Positions 1 to 9,976 are shown, counted from the first letter of the stretch. The stretch is DNA of 64,000 nt from Jaenimonas drosophilae (GCA_030849065.1 JASAON010001634.1:62001-126000), one strand, 5' to 3'. Translations and numbers: made by a program. Notes: generated by a model from the letters alone, not told the origin.

Positions 1-2735
1 GCGATGGAGAGCGGACTGGAGAGGATGGTAGAGACGGACAAGTGATTCAGCACACCGCAATCTGAGCCATCGGGGCTGTGCACCATGCAAATGAAGCCGT
101 ACGCCTCACTCGGGTACCGGCGCACCTCACTGGACCTCATGTCGGCGATGGTCTTTCCTCGATGGATGCATCGAAGCTGTTCGAAGAATCGGTAGAAGTT
201 CAGATGCTCAGCCATCACCTGCCATCCAGAGGTTTGGGGGCAGTAGAAGTCCTCCTCACGGTCAAGCTTCAGGTTGCCAATGTTGATGAGCTGCCAAAGC
301 GGCGCTAAGAAGTTGGTGCTCGCTGCTCCACGATTTACATACGCCAAGGCCTCTCGAAGCTGGCGTAGGGACTCATCCGCATCGTTGAGGGCGGCGGTCG
401 GGAGCTGCAGCACCGACTGAAACAGACTGCCAGTGCAGTGGCGGGCTAAGTTGTAGGTAAGCGGCCGAAGAAAGCGTCGCAAGCACACCTCAAAGCCACC
501 CATCAACACCTGAGACACGGTGAAGAGCTCCTGATAGGCCGGAACATCATTACCAGCGTGTTCAGCCTTGCCATCAATGAAAAGGTAGAGCTGGCGGGCG
601 ATGGCGATCAAGGCCACAAACTTTCGCTGGAGCTCGTCGAGAAGCTCCTGTGGGAGCCACGCGAGGACCTCATCGGGGGTGGCGTTGGGGCTCAAGTCAG
701 GCGTGGGCACCTCCGCGTTGAGGTGCGAGAGGAGATGACGACGAAGCATGAAGAGTCCGTACCACGCATCGTGCTGGCAACGTGTGGTTTGTGAAAACTG
801 CGGGAGGAAATGGAAAGCGCTGGAGCTACGGTGGTAGTCGCAGTACATCCGACCAATGATGGAGAGGTAGTCTAGGAAGGACGTGAGGTGCGAATAGGGC
901 TTCTTCTGGTGGTGCTGTAGCAACGCCTCCACACGAGCGAGGTGGTTGCTACCGTTGGGCATACTCACCGACAACAGCTTCACCAACTCCATGCTGGATG
1001 CGCTGTGGGTGCTCGTGGCAAAGAGGAGGAGTGGCATAGGAATATGCCAGACCACCTTGCGTGCGAAGCTGAAAATGATGTCGCCAATGGTCGTATAGTA
1101 GAAGTAGTTCTGCACCGTGATGCCACTGGGTCGTTTGCAACGAATGACAACCGCCTTGGAGGAGAAGTGTGGGCCTTGGGTCTGGAACTTGTCGCGCTCA
1201 ATGTTGATGGCCACGTTGCACCGCTGCATCATCAATGCACGCAAGATACGCTCATGGCCGTTCATGATGAAGTAGCCGCCCACCTCCTTCTGCTCCTCCA
1301 GACCCCTGAAGTGGTCCATGCGGGTGTGAACGCCACGTAGGGAGCAGCGAGATCCACGAACCATTTCTGGAAACTCTGACCACGACACCCAAATTTGTGC
1401 GCTGCTGGGAACGAGGTAGGACATGCGTTCGTAGTCCAGTACCGGCACCTGATGCTGGCGCATCAAGGTGAAGAAGTCTGGCATCGTGTGGTTCACCAGA
1501 AGCGAGTTGCATGCATCGCGACGGAGGTCCTGACCTCCACGGTGGGCGATGAAGTGAAATCCCAAACGAATGTGGCATGGTTGGGAGTACGTCTCGCAGT
1601 ACCGGCGGTCGTATTGAGGAGTGGAGAAAGGGAGACACGCGTGCACAGCACGATCATGGGCGGTTTGGACCTCTGCAATGATTTGCGACTCACGAAGCTG
1701 CTTCGAGCGAATGAGGTCCTCCAGCGAGAAGGTTGTGGTCTTGGCCTTGTCAAAGGTTTCCTTCTCCGCCGTCTCCCAATCAGCTTTGAGCCGCTCCACC
1801 TGGCTCAGACAGCTCTGAAGACGATCCTTCATCAAGTGAAACTCGCGCTTCTGCACCTCATAGTTGGTCTCCATGGAGGGAGTGGCTGGTGTGCTCGCGT
1901 GTAGAACGTCCTCTGCCATCTTCAGCCGCTTCTGGAGCTTAGTGAGGTGTGTCGCGGCATGCTCCAGGACCATGCGTGCACTTCGGCCTGGGCGTACACC
2001 AATCGAGACATCCAGCAGAACGGGAGACACCAAGCCGTAGGGCTCCGCCTCCTTTCCCTCCCCAACGAGGCCGGAAAAGAAGGAGCCCTCGTGCTTCATC
2101 TCGGTGATGAAGGCACCAAGTCGCTCGTCCGCAAATGAGTCAAACTCATCCACGTGAAATGCCACCATATCACTGAGTAGCTCCGTGTTTACACGACTGG
2201 GAAATGAGCCCGTAGGGTGTGAGAGCAGCTCATTCAGCTCCGTCAGCTCCCCCATGGCTTCCTGAAGATGGTGCAGCTTCAACCCATCGTACACAGCCAA
2301 AGCACGACCTGTGTCCTTGGAGGTATCTTGCAGTACTTTTTCTGCATCCGACTGAAGAGACTGCACAGTTTTCAGCATGCGCTGCAGCTGCTTCGGTGAC
2401 TGCTTCTTCGCAGGAACGCTCACGGTGCTGTGGCTTGCCTGAGGATCGTGCAGCATGCCAGGAACAGCTTGGCGGAGTCGCTCAAAGAACTCCTCCGTGT
2501 GGTCGCCTCCTGCCTGATCCAACCGAGCCATGTGCAGTTCCCTCTCGCACACGTACTGAAGCCGGCACACTGCATTACGCACCAGCTGCAGGCGCTCAAA
2601 GGCCTCCATCTTGGCAGGTGGGAGGCTTGGTTCATGGACTGCCCCGCCCATACGCTGCCGACGGCTGCTTTGTGAAGATGAAGTCTCCCCACATGAAGAA
2701 GAGTAGCTCCGCAGCGAGGACTTGGATGAGTGCAT
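1..2735 (-). CDS. RPA2: RNA polymerase I second-largest subunit, N-terminal part (3' end outside window)
   Basis: An open minus-strand frame runs from ATG 2735 off the left edge (911 codons, no stop). From about residue 470 it matches the Rpb2/RPA135 family: FPEMVRGSRCSLRG, then GGYFIMNGHERIL near residue 485, GWQVMAEHLNFYRF, IHRGKTIADMRSSEVRR, and VHSPDGSDCGVLNH near residue 900. The family-typical GGYF motif lies some 300 residues later than in yeast RPA135. That agrees with the N-terminal extension reported for the trypanosome RNA polymerase I subunit. The catalytic C-terminal half lies outside the window. The pairing of IHRG with the VHSPDG motif favours Pol I over Pol II or III, but this is judged by eye. 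The next in-frame stop upstream is at 2778-2780; ATGs at 2651 and 2609 are alternative starts. The product acts in the nucleolus on rRNA genes and, in some trypanosomes, on surface-protein genes. Confidence 0.88.
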   Translation of the reverse strand, partial: MHSSKSSLRSYSSSCGETSSSQSSRRQRMGGAVHEPSLPPAKMEAFERLQLVRNAVCRLQYVCERELHMARLDQAGGDHTEEFFERLRQAVPGMLHDPQASHSTVSVPAKKQSPKQLQRMLKTVQSLQSDAEKVLQDTSKDTGRALAVYDGLKLHHLQEAMGELTELNELLSHPTGSFPSRVNTELLSDMVAFHVDEFDSFADERLGAFITEMKHEGSFFSGLVGEGKEAEPYGLVSPVLLDVSIGVRPGRSARMVLEHAATHLTKLQKRLKMAEDVLHASTPATPSMETNYEVQKREFHLMKDRLQSCLSQVERLKADWETAEKETFDKAKTTTFSLEDLIRSKQLRESQIIAEVQTAHDRAVHACLPFSTPQYDRRYCETYSQPCHIRLGFHFIAHRGGQDLRRDACNSLLVNHTMPDFFTLMRQHQVPVLDYERMSYLVPSSAQIWVSWSEFPEMVRGSRCSLRGVHTRMDHFRGLEEQKEVGGYFIMNGHERILRALMMQRCNVAINIERDKFQTQGPHFSSKAVVIRCKRPSGITVQNYFYYTTIGDIIFSFARKVVWHIPMPLLLFATSTHSASSMELVKLLSVSMPNGSNHLARVEALLQHHQKKPYSHLTSFLDYLSIIGRMYCDYHRSSSAFHFLPQFSQTTRCQHDAWYGLFMLRRHLLSHLNAEVPTPDLSPNATPDEVLAWLPQELLDELQRKFVALIAIARQLYLFIDGKAEHAGNDVPAYQELFTVSQVLMGGFEVCLRRFLRPLTYNLARHCTGSLFQSVLQLPTAALNDADESLRQLREALAYVNRGAASTNFLAPLWQLINIGNLKLDREEDFYCPQTSGWQVMAEHLNFYRFFEQLRCIHRGKTIADMRSSEVRRYPSEAYGFICMVHSPDGSDCGVLNHLSVSTILSSPLSI

Positions 2736-3147
2736 TGCTGAGCAGTAATCAACCAGTGTATTCGCAACCTGCGAACTTCACCTTAGACGGGCTTGTTAGG
2801 GTTGAAGCGGGTGGCAATGGGCAAAGAGTCGTTGGACTCGCTGCCGAGCTAAAGCGTCACGGAAGAAGTGTGTCGGACGGCTACACTCCTCCGCAAAGGC
2901 TAACAATTGCTGTGAAGCACAACACGAGTAAGAAGAAGGAGAAGGGCGGAGGCATTCATGCATTACGAGAAGGACTGACAAATGAGGAATAGAGAGGGGA
3001 TGTTGCACGAGCACCAAGTGGAAGACGCAGATCTCTTTCCTCACTGTGAAGAGGTGCGAGTTGGGCACCGTTACGAGGGCCACTTGCATTCAACAGGCGA
3101 GCTTGGCTACACAATGGAAGCTGCAGCCATATAGCTGGATGGAGGTC
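2736..3147. other. Intergenic: RPA2 leader and 3' end of the PPR-like gene
   Basis: Purine-rich on the plus strand near 2930-2950, which reads as a polypyrimidine tract on the transcribed strand and would serve SL addition for RPA2. A 97-codon minus frame at 2796-3089 has no recognisable features and overlaps this tract, so I do not call it. Confidence 0.6.
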
Positions 3148-4053
3148 TCACATGGGGATGGCATTGAAGTAAGCCAGGAAGATGATTGTGCAAGTTGCGG
3201 TAAATGCCATGTTGATCACCACCCAGTTGTAGCGCATGAAGACGGCGTTGAGGTACATCAGCCGGGGCACGTCAATGAAGATGAACTTTCCCAGTCGGCC
3301 ACCTTCCACGCGGTACATGAACTGGAGAAGTTCCACCTGCCGCTTGGCGTCCTCACGCTGACGAATGTGGCGAAACAGTGGTGCGTAGGTGACGAAGGTG
3401 CGTCGAATGCGCTTCCGTCGCATCTCCTCAATCACCTCCATCGCCCTATCGCATTCATCATCCAGGCAGTGAACTCGCACCATCTGATTGGCCAACTCAC
3501 GCTGCACAATCACTGGTTGAGCGACCGAGCAGTCCATCAGTTCCTCATACAACTGCCTCGCTTCAATTGGCGTCATCTTCCCCCGCTCCACGTCGTAGCT
3601 CACAAGACTAAACAGCGGAACGAGATGATGAGCCGCAAGGTTGGATAGGATGTGCTGGTGTTCACGAAGGCCGCTCTCCGAGAACCAGAGCTGATAAATG
3701 GAAGGGCGTACCTCCCTATTGAGGAGATGCTTTTCAAGAAAGTCTTCGGCATTGCGTATGCCCAGAGCAAGCTGTGATAGGGTGACAGATATCTGATTCT
3801 CCACCCGCTGAAGGGCCAAGGCGTTCTCGAGCTGCACAATGTAGTCCATCCGGTTGTACGGAACAGGAGGAAGCTTGGCGGTGATGCCAATGGCTCGCAT
3901 GGGAGTCTCCGCATGCATGCCCTGAAGGTGGTCATAGCAAGCTCGGACCGCTGGCGTACCCCCAACTATCTTGGGTCCGACGGGGTAGCAACTCACCCCC
4001 ATCCAAGGTTCAATCTCCATCTTCCCGCGCCTGAGAAACCCATAACGTCGCAT
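3148..4053 (-). CDS. PPR-like protein with C-terminal membrane segment
   Basis: The product has 301 residues. Residues about 192-250 resemble pentatricopeptide helix pairs (DRAMEVIEEMRRKRIRRTF, then VTYAPLFRHIRQREDAK), and earlier helices at about 100-190 may be degenerate repeats. A hydrophobic segment at about 278-296 (NMAFTATCTIIFLAYF) ends the protein, so it is probably membrane anchored. The basic N-terminus (MRRYGFLRRGKM) would suit a mitochondrial presequence, and kinetoplastid PPR proteins are mostly mitochondrial RNA-binding or mitoribosomal. A start at residue 12 (position 4020) is possible. PPR assignment and location are inferences; the coding call is firm from codon use and array direction. 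Confidence 0.75.
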   Translation of the reverse strand: MRRYGFLRRGKMEIEPWMGVSCYPVGPKIVGGTPAVRACYDHLQGMHAETPMRAIGITAKLPPVPYNRMDYIVQLENALALQRVENQISVTLSQLALGIRNAEDFLEKHLLNREVRPSIYQLWFSESGLREHQHILSNLAAHHLVPLFSLVSYDVERGKMTPIEARQLYEELMDCSVAQPVIVQRELANQMVRVHCLDDECDRAMEVIEEMRRKRIRRTFVTYAPLFRHIRQREDAKRQVELLQFMYRVEGGRLGKFIFIDVPRLMYLNAVFMRYNWVVINMAFTATCTIIFLAYFNAIPM

Positions 4054-4249
4054 CCTGGCCTAAGCTACACTACACGGCGGAACGGCCTAGTCTGCACCCT
4101 TTCAAAGATTGAGACAGATACAGAAACATGTTGGGTAAGTTACACGTCAGATTCCTCGAGAGAGCTGCTCCCACAGTGCGTCTTTCTGAAGCCACAACAC
4201 AAGAAGAAAGTCTTTGGGTTTCCCTCAGTTTCACTGAGGCATCGAAGCA

Positions 4250-4762
4250 TCAACACGGTGCCACTTCCGCAGAGAGGATGTTATTCTCCAGCGATGTGTG
4301 CATCGCATCTACTTCGTCATAGAGCCTCACCATTTCTGCGCCAAGGCGTGAGCTGTCAGATGCAAGCTGGGCAATGTGCTGGTCCAGTTCCACTGCGGAG
4401 ACATCCAGGATGCGATCCAACTGGCCGCTGTGAAGAAATTCAGAGCTCGTCACTGGGTCCGCACCACCGAGAACGACGATGCGCTCCATCAGCATCGCTC
4501 GCTTCTGTTCCAGTTGGGCCACAAGGTGGGTGACTCGCTCGCTCTCCACCTTCTCCTCCCACTCCAAGCGCATTCGAAGGGTATCTGGGATGTCTTGTGA
4601 AGTCCTGTTGGTCGCACTGCTTCCATCTTGCTGCATCTGCTGAAGTTCCACGGGAAGCAAGCTTTGTGGTAGAGCATCCTCCACCGTGGACTGAAGCACC
4701 ATCTCCATGGCTTCCACCACCTCTAGCAGCGCTCGCTCAGCAGCCGCAACAAGTCCGGTCAT
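4250..4762 (-). CDS. Small coiled-coil protein, unknown function
   Basis: The product has 170 residues, largely helical and acidic, with heptad-like stretches at about 68-100 (LEWEEKVESERVTHLVAQLE) and 115-155. I see no catalytic motif, signal peptide or membrane segment. Size and helical composition resemble small subunits of kinetoplastid cytoskeletal or kinetochore complexes, but I cannot name one. The gene follows array direction and a 215-base spacer separates it from the next start. Confidence 0.72.
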   Translation of the reverse strand: MTGLVAAAERALLEVVEAMEMVLQSTVEDALPQSLLPVELQQMQQDGSSATNRTSQDIPDTLRMRLEWEEKVESERVTHLVAQLEQKRAMLMERIVVLGGADPVTSSEFLHSGQLDRILDVSAVELDQHIAQLASDSSRLGAEMVRLYDEVDAMHTSLENNILSAEVAPC

Positions 4763-4977
4763 GCTGCCTTGTGCGCCGCACGTGTGGAAAGAGAGGCTAC
4801 CGTACTGTACTCTATACTACCAAATTCGTCAAGAGAAAGAACAGAGATTTTTCTTCCATGGTACCGACAGTCATTCACAATCAGCCCAGATGAAAAGTAG
4901 CACAGGACTGTATTACACACACTTGTTCGGTTGGTGTAGGAAGTCACCAACCGAACACAGTCAGCGGTTGTAGCAGC

Positions 4978-6591
4978 TCACATGATGCAGCACCTCATCG
5001 AGTGCAGACGAAGCTCCTGCTTTGCCTTTCCCTCCAAGGAAGCAAGACGCTGAACCTCAGCCTCCACCTGTGCGTTGGCTGAATCGCAGCCGCGGCAACT
5101 TGGCAACCCAAATAGCAAAGTATCCCCATTGCGGAGGCCAGAGGGCTGTGAGAGACTAGCTCGCGAGCTCAACCATTGCGCACGTGGCATCTTCATGGAG
5201 AGGTTGAACAGCTCCATCTCAGAAATTGCCCCTCTCGATGCCCCACACCGACCACGAACCTCCTCCCGAACGCGGTCGAGCACCTTGCCCATTGACCACT
5301 CTCCGGCTACGGCTAAGCAAAATGGTTGTACTTCCTTCTCAAGGAGGCGGTCTTCAACCAAAATGGCCACCACTACTCGCGCGTGGGTGCCGGATGGCAA
5401 GGAAGCGACCCCAGCAGGAGATGTCTTTGCGTTGATGAGACTCAGTGAGGTCAACGGAGGCGGGGTACGAAAGGGCCATTCGTCCTCCACCTTGGCAGGC
5501 GGGCTGTCTGCAGGCAATGCACAAACGTCGGTCAGCGTTCCTTGAGCAGGAGCTGGTGGCACTTCCGCTGCCTCTCCACCTGAATAAATTGCCTCCGCCA
5601 CGTCACTCGTGGTTGTGTGCGCCTTTGGCTGCGTGCTGGCGAAGAGTCGCAGACGCGTCATGAGATGCAGTGCCCGACTCTCTCCCTTCCACTCGGAGGA
5701 TGGATCTTGAAGGCCACCAAAGAAGATGCGAATTGCTGCCTCGGTGGCGCTCCGATCAGGCTCCGCTAATCCGTCTGATGTTGCTTCACCAACAGCAATC
5801 ACCAACGCCATGGCCAATGGAAGAGCATCCTTCGCCATTGTGGAGAGCTGTTGCTGTTCGAGACGCACTGGTGGCTCCGAAGACATACGCGAGGAGGCAC
5901 CGTCCTCACAGCTTCCTGGCACCATGGCGTACACCGCGCTGCGACCAACCTTGGAGATGGAGCTTCCAGCATGCGCCACGAAGCGTTCTACCAGCTGGCC
6001 TAGAGACATGAGAGCCGCAACCTGTATCGAGCACAATGCCTCCACCTTGGCAGAAGTGTTGGAGGGGCCGTTTGCTGCTGGTATTGAGTGCAGCACCACC
6101 ACCATCAGCGCATCCTGTAGGCGGCCTTGATGGTTTGGTGGCGCAAGATACAACGGGTGGGATGTTGTGTAGCCCAAGCAGGCCTGACGCAAGGACGACA
6201 CACTGGTGATATTCTCCCCTCTGTACCTTTCTGACTTCCTCAATGACTTCTTAACCTCGTCCTGTGTGTGAAACGCCTCATGTGAGTGGAAACGGTGCGG
6301 TGGGCAGAACCAATGGCCACAATCTTCACACTTGAGAAGCGAAACTGACTTCAAGTGGCACTGAAAACAGTCCTGTAGTACTGGAGAAGAGGAGCTCTCT
6401 GGAATGGCAGACACAGCCTCAGCAGCGGCACACCACTCACCTTCGGCCTTCCCTGCAATGGGCGGAAGCCTATGAAGGCTGAAGTGTTGTTGGCAGAACC
6501 AACCTGAGCAGAGGGGGCAGCGAAGCGGAAGGAAGTCAAAGACGCCGCACTGGCCGCACGTCCTTCCCTTTCCTTCACATTCTAAACTCAT
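4978..6591 (-). CDS. AN1 zinc-finger protein, ZFAND1/Cuz1-like, with CaaX end
   Basis: The product has 537 residues. Two AN1-type zinc fingers occupy the N-terminus: finger 1 with C12, C15, C25, C28, C33 and H36; finger 2 with C75, C78, C88, C91, C96 and H99. The last ligands are less clear. A long variable middle follows, then a region at about 405-505 that looks like a ubiquitin-like domain (VVVAILVEDRLLEKEV, ending NGDTLLFGLPS). Two AN1 fingers plus a C-terminal ubiquitin-like domain is the layout of ZFAND1/Cuz1, which links Cdc48/p97 and the proteasome under arsenite and proteotoxic stress. The last four residues, CCIM, form a CaaX box that should be farnesylated, suggesting membrane attachment; this is not a usual ZFAND1 feature as far as I know. 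ZFAND1 identity is inferred from architecture. Confidence 0.8.
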   Translation of the reverse strand: MSLECEGKGRTCGQCGVFDFLPLRCPLCSGWFCQQHFSLHRLPPIAGKAEGEWCAAAEAVSAIPESSSSPVLQDCFQCHLKSVSLLKCEDCGHWFCPPHRFHSHEAFHTQDEVKKSLRKSERYRGENITSVSSLRQACLGYTTSHPLYLAPPNHQGRLQDALMVVVLHSIPAANGPSNTSAKVEALCSIQVAALMSLGQLVERFVAHAGSSISKVGRSAVYAMVPGSCEDGASSRMSSEPPVRLEQQQLSTMAKDALPLAMALVIAVGEATSDGLAEPDRSATEAAIRIFFGGLQDPSSEWKGESRALHLMTRLRLFASTQPKAHTTTSDVAEAIYSGGEAAEVPPAPAQGTLTDVCALPADSPPAKVEDEWPFRTPPPLTSLSLINAKTSPAGVASLPSGTHARVVVAILVEDRLLEKEVQPFCLAVAGEWSMGKVLDRVREEVRGRCGASRGAISEMELFNLSMKMPRAQWLSSRASLSQPSGLRNGDTLLFGLPSCRGCDSANAQVEAEVQRLASLEGKAKQELRLHSMRCCIM

Positions 6592-6941
6592 GAAACTCTA
6601 GATGTTGGCAATTCACGACCCGAACAGTGAGCTCTTGAGGGAGAGAACCTTTCTGACCTCCTCACACACGCTACAAATCAGAAGAGGAAGTGATGCATGA
6701 AGATTGAGCATTCCCACGAGCTTCCGTGACAGCCACAAATCAGTGGAGAAGAAAGGTGGGGAACTGAATGGCAACACAAACGTCATCCGCTACACCTAGA
6801 GCGCGCGCCTACTACAGCATACTGAACTGAATCCCATCGACTCTCCAATGCGAATGGCACCTGTGGAGGAAGGGGGGTAGCAGCGAGGAGCTACTCCTCA
6901 TGAACCCTCACTCACCTCTGACCACAGATGCAGCATCGCGC
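6592..6941. other. Intergenic spacer
   Basis: Holds the leader of the AN1 gene and the 3' UTR of the small membrane-protein gene. Plus-strand purine tracts such as gaagaggaag near 6677 would act as pyrimidine tracts on the transcribed strand. Nothing else seen. Confidence 0.6.
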
Positions 6942-7229
6942 CTAGTACCAACGCCACCGCTCCAGACGCTTGTACTTGTGGATGAACTCCTTTTCGTAGA
7001 CTTGAGCCGGGTAGTAGTGCTGCTCCTGGAAGTGCGAGTAGTGGGGCATGTACCCAGCATGGTAGAGGTACACCGCAATTGCCATGGGAGAGAAGCCTAG
7101 AAAGAAGAATGGGACGAAGGTATCACTCATCGTCCACTGATGCGGTGGATTGAACCAGCGACCAGAGAAGGGCGGCGCAAACAAATTGGATGTGGCATGG
7201 CCGCGGGCGATAGGCGAGCAGCGCAGCAT
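6942..7229 (-). CDS. Small single-pass membrane protein, probably mitochondrial
   Basis: The product has 95 residues. The N-terminus is short, basic and free of acidic residues (MLRCSPIARGHATSNLF), as in mitochondrial import signals. One hydrophobic stretch lies at about 37-60 (TFVPFFFLGFSPMAIAVYLY). The C-terminus is aromatic and charged (KYKRLERWRWY). Size and layout resemble accessory subunits of mitochondrial respiratory or ATP synthase complexes; I cannot assign a complex. No competing frame of similar quality occurs here. Confidence 0.7.
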   Translation of the reverse strand: MLRCSPIARGHATSNLFAPPFSGRWFNPPHQWTMSDTFVPFFFLGFSPMAIAVYLYHAGYMPHYSHFQEQHYYPAQVYEKEFIHKYKRLERWRWY

Positions 7230-8091
7230 TCTAAGAGGGTGAAGTGACTAAGTTCACTCCACCAGATTTGTCCTATGTAGAGTCCTAACAGGATGGTACA
7301 CGGGCAATAGTGGCAGGTTGTGATGAGGTCAGACACTCAAATAGCCGCGTTCAGTCCGTGGGCAACCTTCCTCCACCCGGAATGAAGAACAGGAAGGGAT
7401 GCACATGAGTCAGCGAGTGAATTGCCATCAACGGTGGTAGAAAAATCATTAACGGAGAGGAGAGATCCATCAGGTGGAGCACGGCTCCACTGCTGCAATC
7501 AGCAACATACGTTCCCCTCCTCCCCACTGTGTTTATGATTTGGTGGGGAAGAGGTCTAGGCGGATGTTGGGGTATGGCGATTCCGAGGTTCGTACCTTTC
7601 CTTGTATTGGCACGATAGCGTCACTCCGACTTGAATCAGAGCACACATACCAACACACACGAATGCGGTTCCAAAGGCAGGAGGACACCCATAAGCTCCA
7701 TGTAAGAGAAGTCTAGATGGAAAAAACAGGTTCCTCGCCCACCCTTCCTTCCTTGTATCCGCATGTACGTCCGTGCGTCACGCAATGAGATCTCGATACT
7801 CCACCCAACTTCCGCGATCCTACCAACACCGATGAGGCAGCATCGCTTGGCATCATCCGAAACATACGAAAGCAAACCTACAGAACCTAGAAAAATTGTC
7901 GTACAGCTCCCACTGGGTGGAAAGGGTTGTTAGATGAAGGGGAGAACACACAAGACAGCCTACCGTCATCGCATTGCTCCACAGCTTCCATTCACCCATG
8001 AAACGCATTGACACTCCACCAGTGAGGTGTGTGCTGCCGTCTTCGGACTATAGCAACAAGGACCCCAGTTAGCCCAGCAAACCGAATCTCG
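7230..8091. other. Intergenic spacer, 862 bases
   Basis: Leader of the 95-residue protein gene and 3' UTR of the epsin gene. An open minus frame at 7636-7875 lacks an ATG start and protein-like composition. No RNA gene or repeat recognised. Confidence 0.6.
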
Positions 8092-9636
8092 TTAGGGGCG
8101 CTTGCGCTGCTGCTGGGCAGTGAACTGCTCCATGGAAGCCCACATATCATTTGTTGGTGCCGTTGTCGGCTGAGCAGGCGGCGGAGCAGAAAACAGATCA
8201 CCCTGCGGGTAGCCCTGGCTTCCGTGTGCCGCTCCATTCGTCTGCGGTGCCCCCCATGGTGATGGGCCCGTCGGTGCCTGCCCCCACTGCTGAGGTGCGG
8301 GAGGCTGAGGAGCTGACTGCCACGCATCGTGCGCTGGAGGAGGCACAGCCGCAGGTTGCCCCCATGACTGAGGCGCAGGTGGTTGTGGAGCACTCTGCCA
8401 CGCACCGGGTGCCGGCGGTGCTGCTGCGGCTGGTTGCCCCCACGGTTGCTGCGCCGGCGGCTGAGGAGCTGTCTGCCACGCATCGTGCGGGGGAGGGGCA
8501 GTGGCCGCGGGCTGTCCCCATGACTGGGCCGGTGCCTGGTCCCAAGACGTTGGAGCTGCTTGTGCCGGCTGGCCCCACCCTTGCTGTGCTGGTGGAGCAC
8601 CTGGGTGGCCTCCCCACTGAGCTGAAGCAGGTGGCGCGGCAAAGGGATCCAAAGGCCCTTGAGACACTGGCTGCGCCTGCGGTGCAGGCGGGGCAGCGAA
8701 GAGGTCATCCAAGACGTTCTCTTTTGCTGCTGGGGCGGCGGGCTCTGGGGCTAGTGGGGCTGGGGTTGGAGTAGCACTGGAGGTAGCGCCGGGCTGATCG
8801 CTACGAAGAGAAGGGAGGGTTCCCCCGGTTCTACGCGCGCGGTCTTCTTCCTCTTCCTGGAGACGTCGAGCCAGCTCCTCATCTGCATCATTGGCCTGAG
8901 CTGCTACCCGCTGAGAGCGCTGCTTCTGGCGCATGTGCTTCGCCTCGAAGGCTTCGAAGGAGTCCACGGCTGAGCGCCCGCTTGCACGTTCCTCCTCATA
9001 CTGCAAGCGAAGAGCTACCTGACGGTCATACTTCTCCTGCTGCTCTTTTGTGCGGGGAGGGGATGGGAACCCACGGGAACCTCCGGAGGGGCTCTCACGG
9101 AATGTGTTGCGGTCCCCGTAGCCGGAACCAGAGTAGAGCCCGGTTGAAGTTACGCGGTTGCCGGCGCCCGCATCCCGGGCGAGCTTTGCCTTGGTCTGTG
9201 ATGCCTTCTCTCGCTCCTCACGAAGCAGCACTCCATCGTTCATTAAGTTGGACAAGTTTCTGGCGCGTTCACGGACAGACACACCATGATCTACCCCCTT
9301 AGAGTTGGTGTAGTAAAAGGATGTGGAGATCTCACGCAGGAGCGGCAGAATGGGAGTAATCTGCGGAAGGTAGGCGTTGGCGCAGTTGCGCACCAGATAG
9401 TCCAGCAGCAAGAGAGACTTGTAGCAAGGTCGCCAGGCATCGCCACGGTGCTTCAGCCGATGACGAATCTCATCCATGATTTCGCGCGCTCCACGTGGAA
9501 ACACACGGCATACTTCCTCCATCTGCTCGCCGGTAGGTCCCCACTTCTCCTCATTTGTGGCGTTGTGAACGAGCTCAACGTACTCAGATCCGAGTGCCTT
9601 CACCCGAGTCCATTCCTTGATTGAGTACAGACTCAT
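8092..9636 (-). CDS. Epsin-related ENTH-domain clathrin adaptor
   Basis: The product has 514 residues. Residues 1-135 form an ENTH domain (KALGSEYVELVHNATNEEKW, then LLLLDYLVRNCANAYLPQI), which binds phosphoinositides. Acidic helices at 203-218 and 250-267 (DEELARRLQEEEEDRARR) resemble ubiquitin-interacting motifs. The C-terminal half is Pro/Ala/Gln-rich and carries DLF, DPF and DLF short motifs near 311, 330 and 480, which in epsins bind clathrin or adaptor ears. A tandem repeat lies at 371-448. One epsin-type protein, EpsinR, supports clathrin endocytosis in African trypanosomes, and this is likely its counterpart acting at the flagellar-pocket membrane. ENTH assignment is firm; the trafficking role is by family. 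Confidence 0.9.
   Translation of the reverse strand: MSLYSIKEWTRVKALGSEYVELVHNATNEEKWGPTGEQMEEVCRVFPRGAREIMDEIRHRLKHRGDAWRPCYKSLLLLDYLVRNCANAYLPQITPILPLLREISTSFYYTNSKGVDHGVSVRERARNLSNLMNDGVLLREEREKASQTKAKLARDAGAGNRVTSTGLYSGSGYGDRNTFRESPSGGSRGFPSPPRTKEQQEKYDRQVALRLQYEEERASGRSAVDSFEAFEAKHMRQKQRSQRVAAQANDADEELARRLQEEEEDRARRTGGTLPSLRSDQPGATSSATPTPAPLAPEPAAPAAKENVLDDLFAAPPAPQAQPVSQGPLDPFAAPPASAQWGGHPGAPPAQQGWGQPAQAAPTSWDQAPAQSWGQPAATAPPPHDAWQTAPQPPAQQPWGQPAAAAPPAPGAWQSAPQPPAPQSWGQPAAVPPPAHDAWQSAPQPPAPQQWGQAPTGPSPWGAPQTNGAAHGSQGYPQGDLFSAPPPAQPTTAPTNDMWASMEQFTAQQQRKRP
8293..8526 (-). repeat. In-frame 78-bp tandem repeat in epsin tail, three units
   Basis: Three 26-residue units at residues 371-396, 397-422 and 423-448 share the pattern WGQPAA..PP..AWQ.APQPPA. 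A partial fourth unit starts at 449, and looser WGQPA copies occur from about 353. Such repeats vary in copy number between strains and may multiply weak adaptor contacts. Confidence 0.85.
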
Positions 9637-9976
9637 TGTGAAGACAACGGCTTGCCTTGGCTACGGAACTTTGTCGCACTGCGTTGACTAAGTCTGAAGA
9701 TTACAAAGGACAGCTGGGTCACAATGAAATCAATACAAGAGGCAACAAAAAAAACAAGATTGTTTGGCATAATTGATAGCGGGAGGAACCAAGGGCGAAG
9801 AATCTTCTAGCCTTGGGATACAGTAATTGTGCTTTCAATGTAAGGTCCATGAGGATTGGGAATGAAGATATTGGATGGGGCAGTGCAAAGTCAGGAAAAG
9901 GGGTGGAGAATACTTAGCAGCTAAGATGACAGATGCTGGTACCTTCCCTAAGTTGCCTGCATACCACCCGAACTGA

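Noticed and set aside
1395..2992. Plus-strand frames of 169 and 257 codons near the left edge
   Set aside because: They lie opposite the RPA2 gene, which has clear family motifs, and run against the array.
3046..3648. 200-codon plus-strand frame
   Set aside because: Antisense to the PPR-like gene and unsupported by any motif.
8151..8774. 207-codon plus-strand frame over the epsin repeats
   Set aside because: Antisense to a Pro/Gln/Ala-rich repeat whose complement cannot easily make stops; composition effect.
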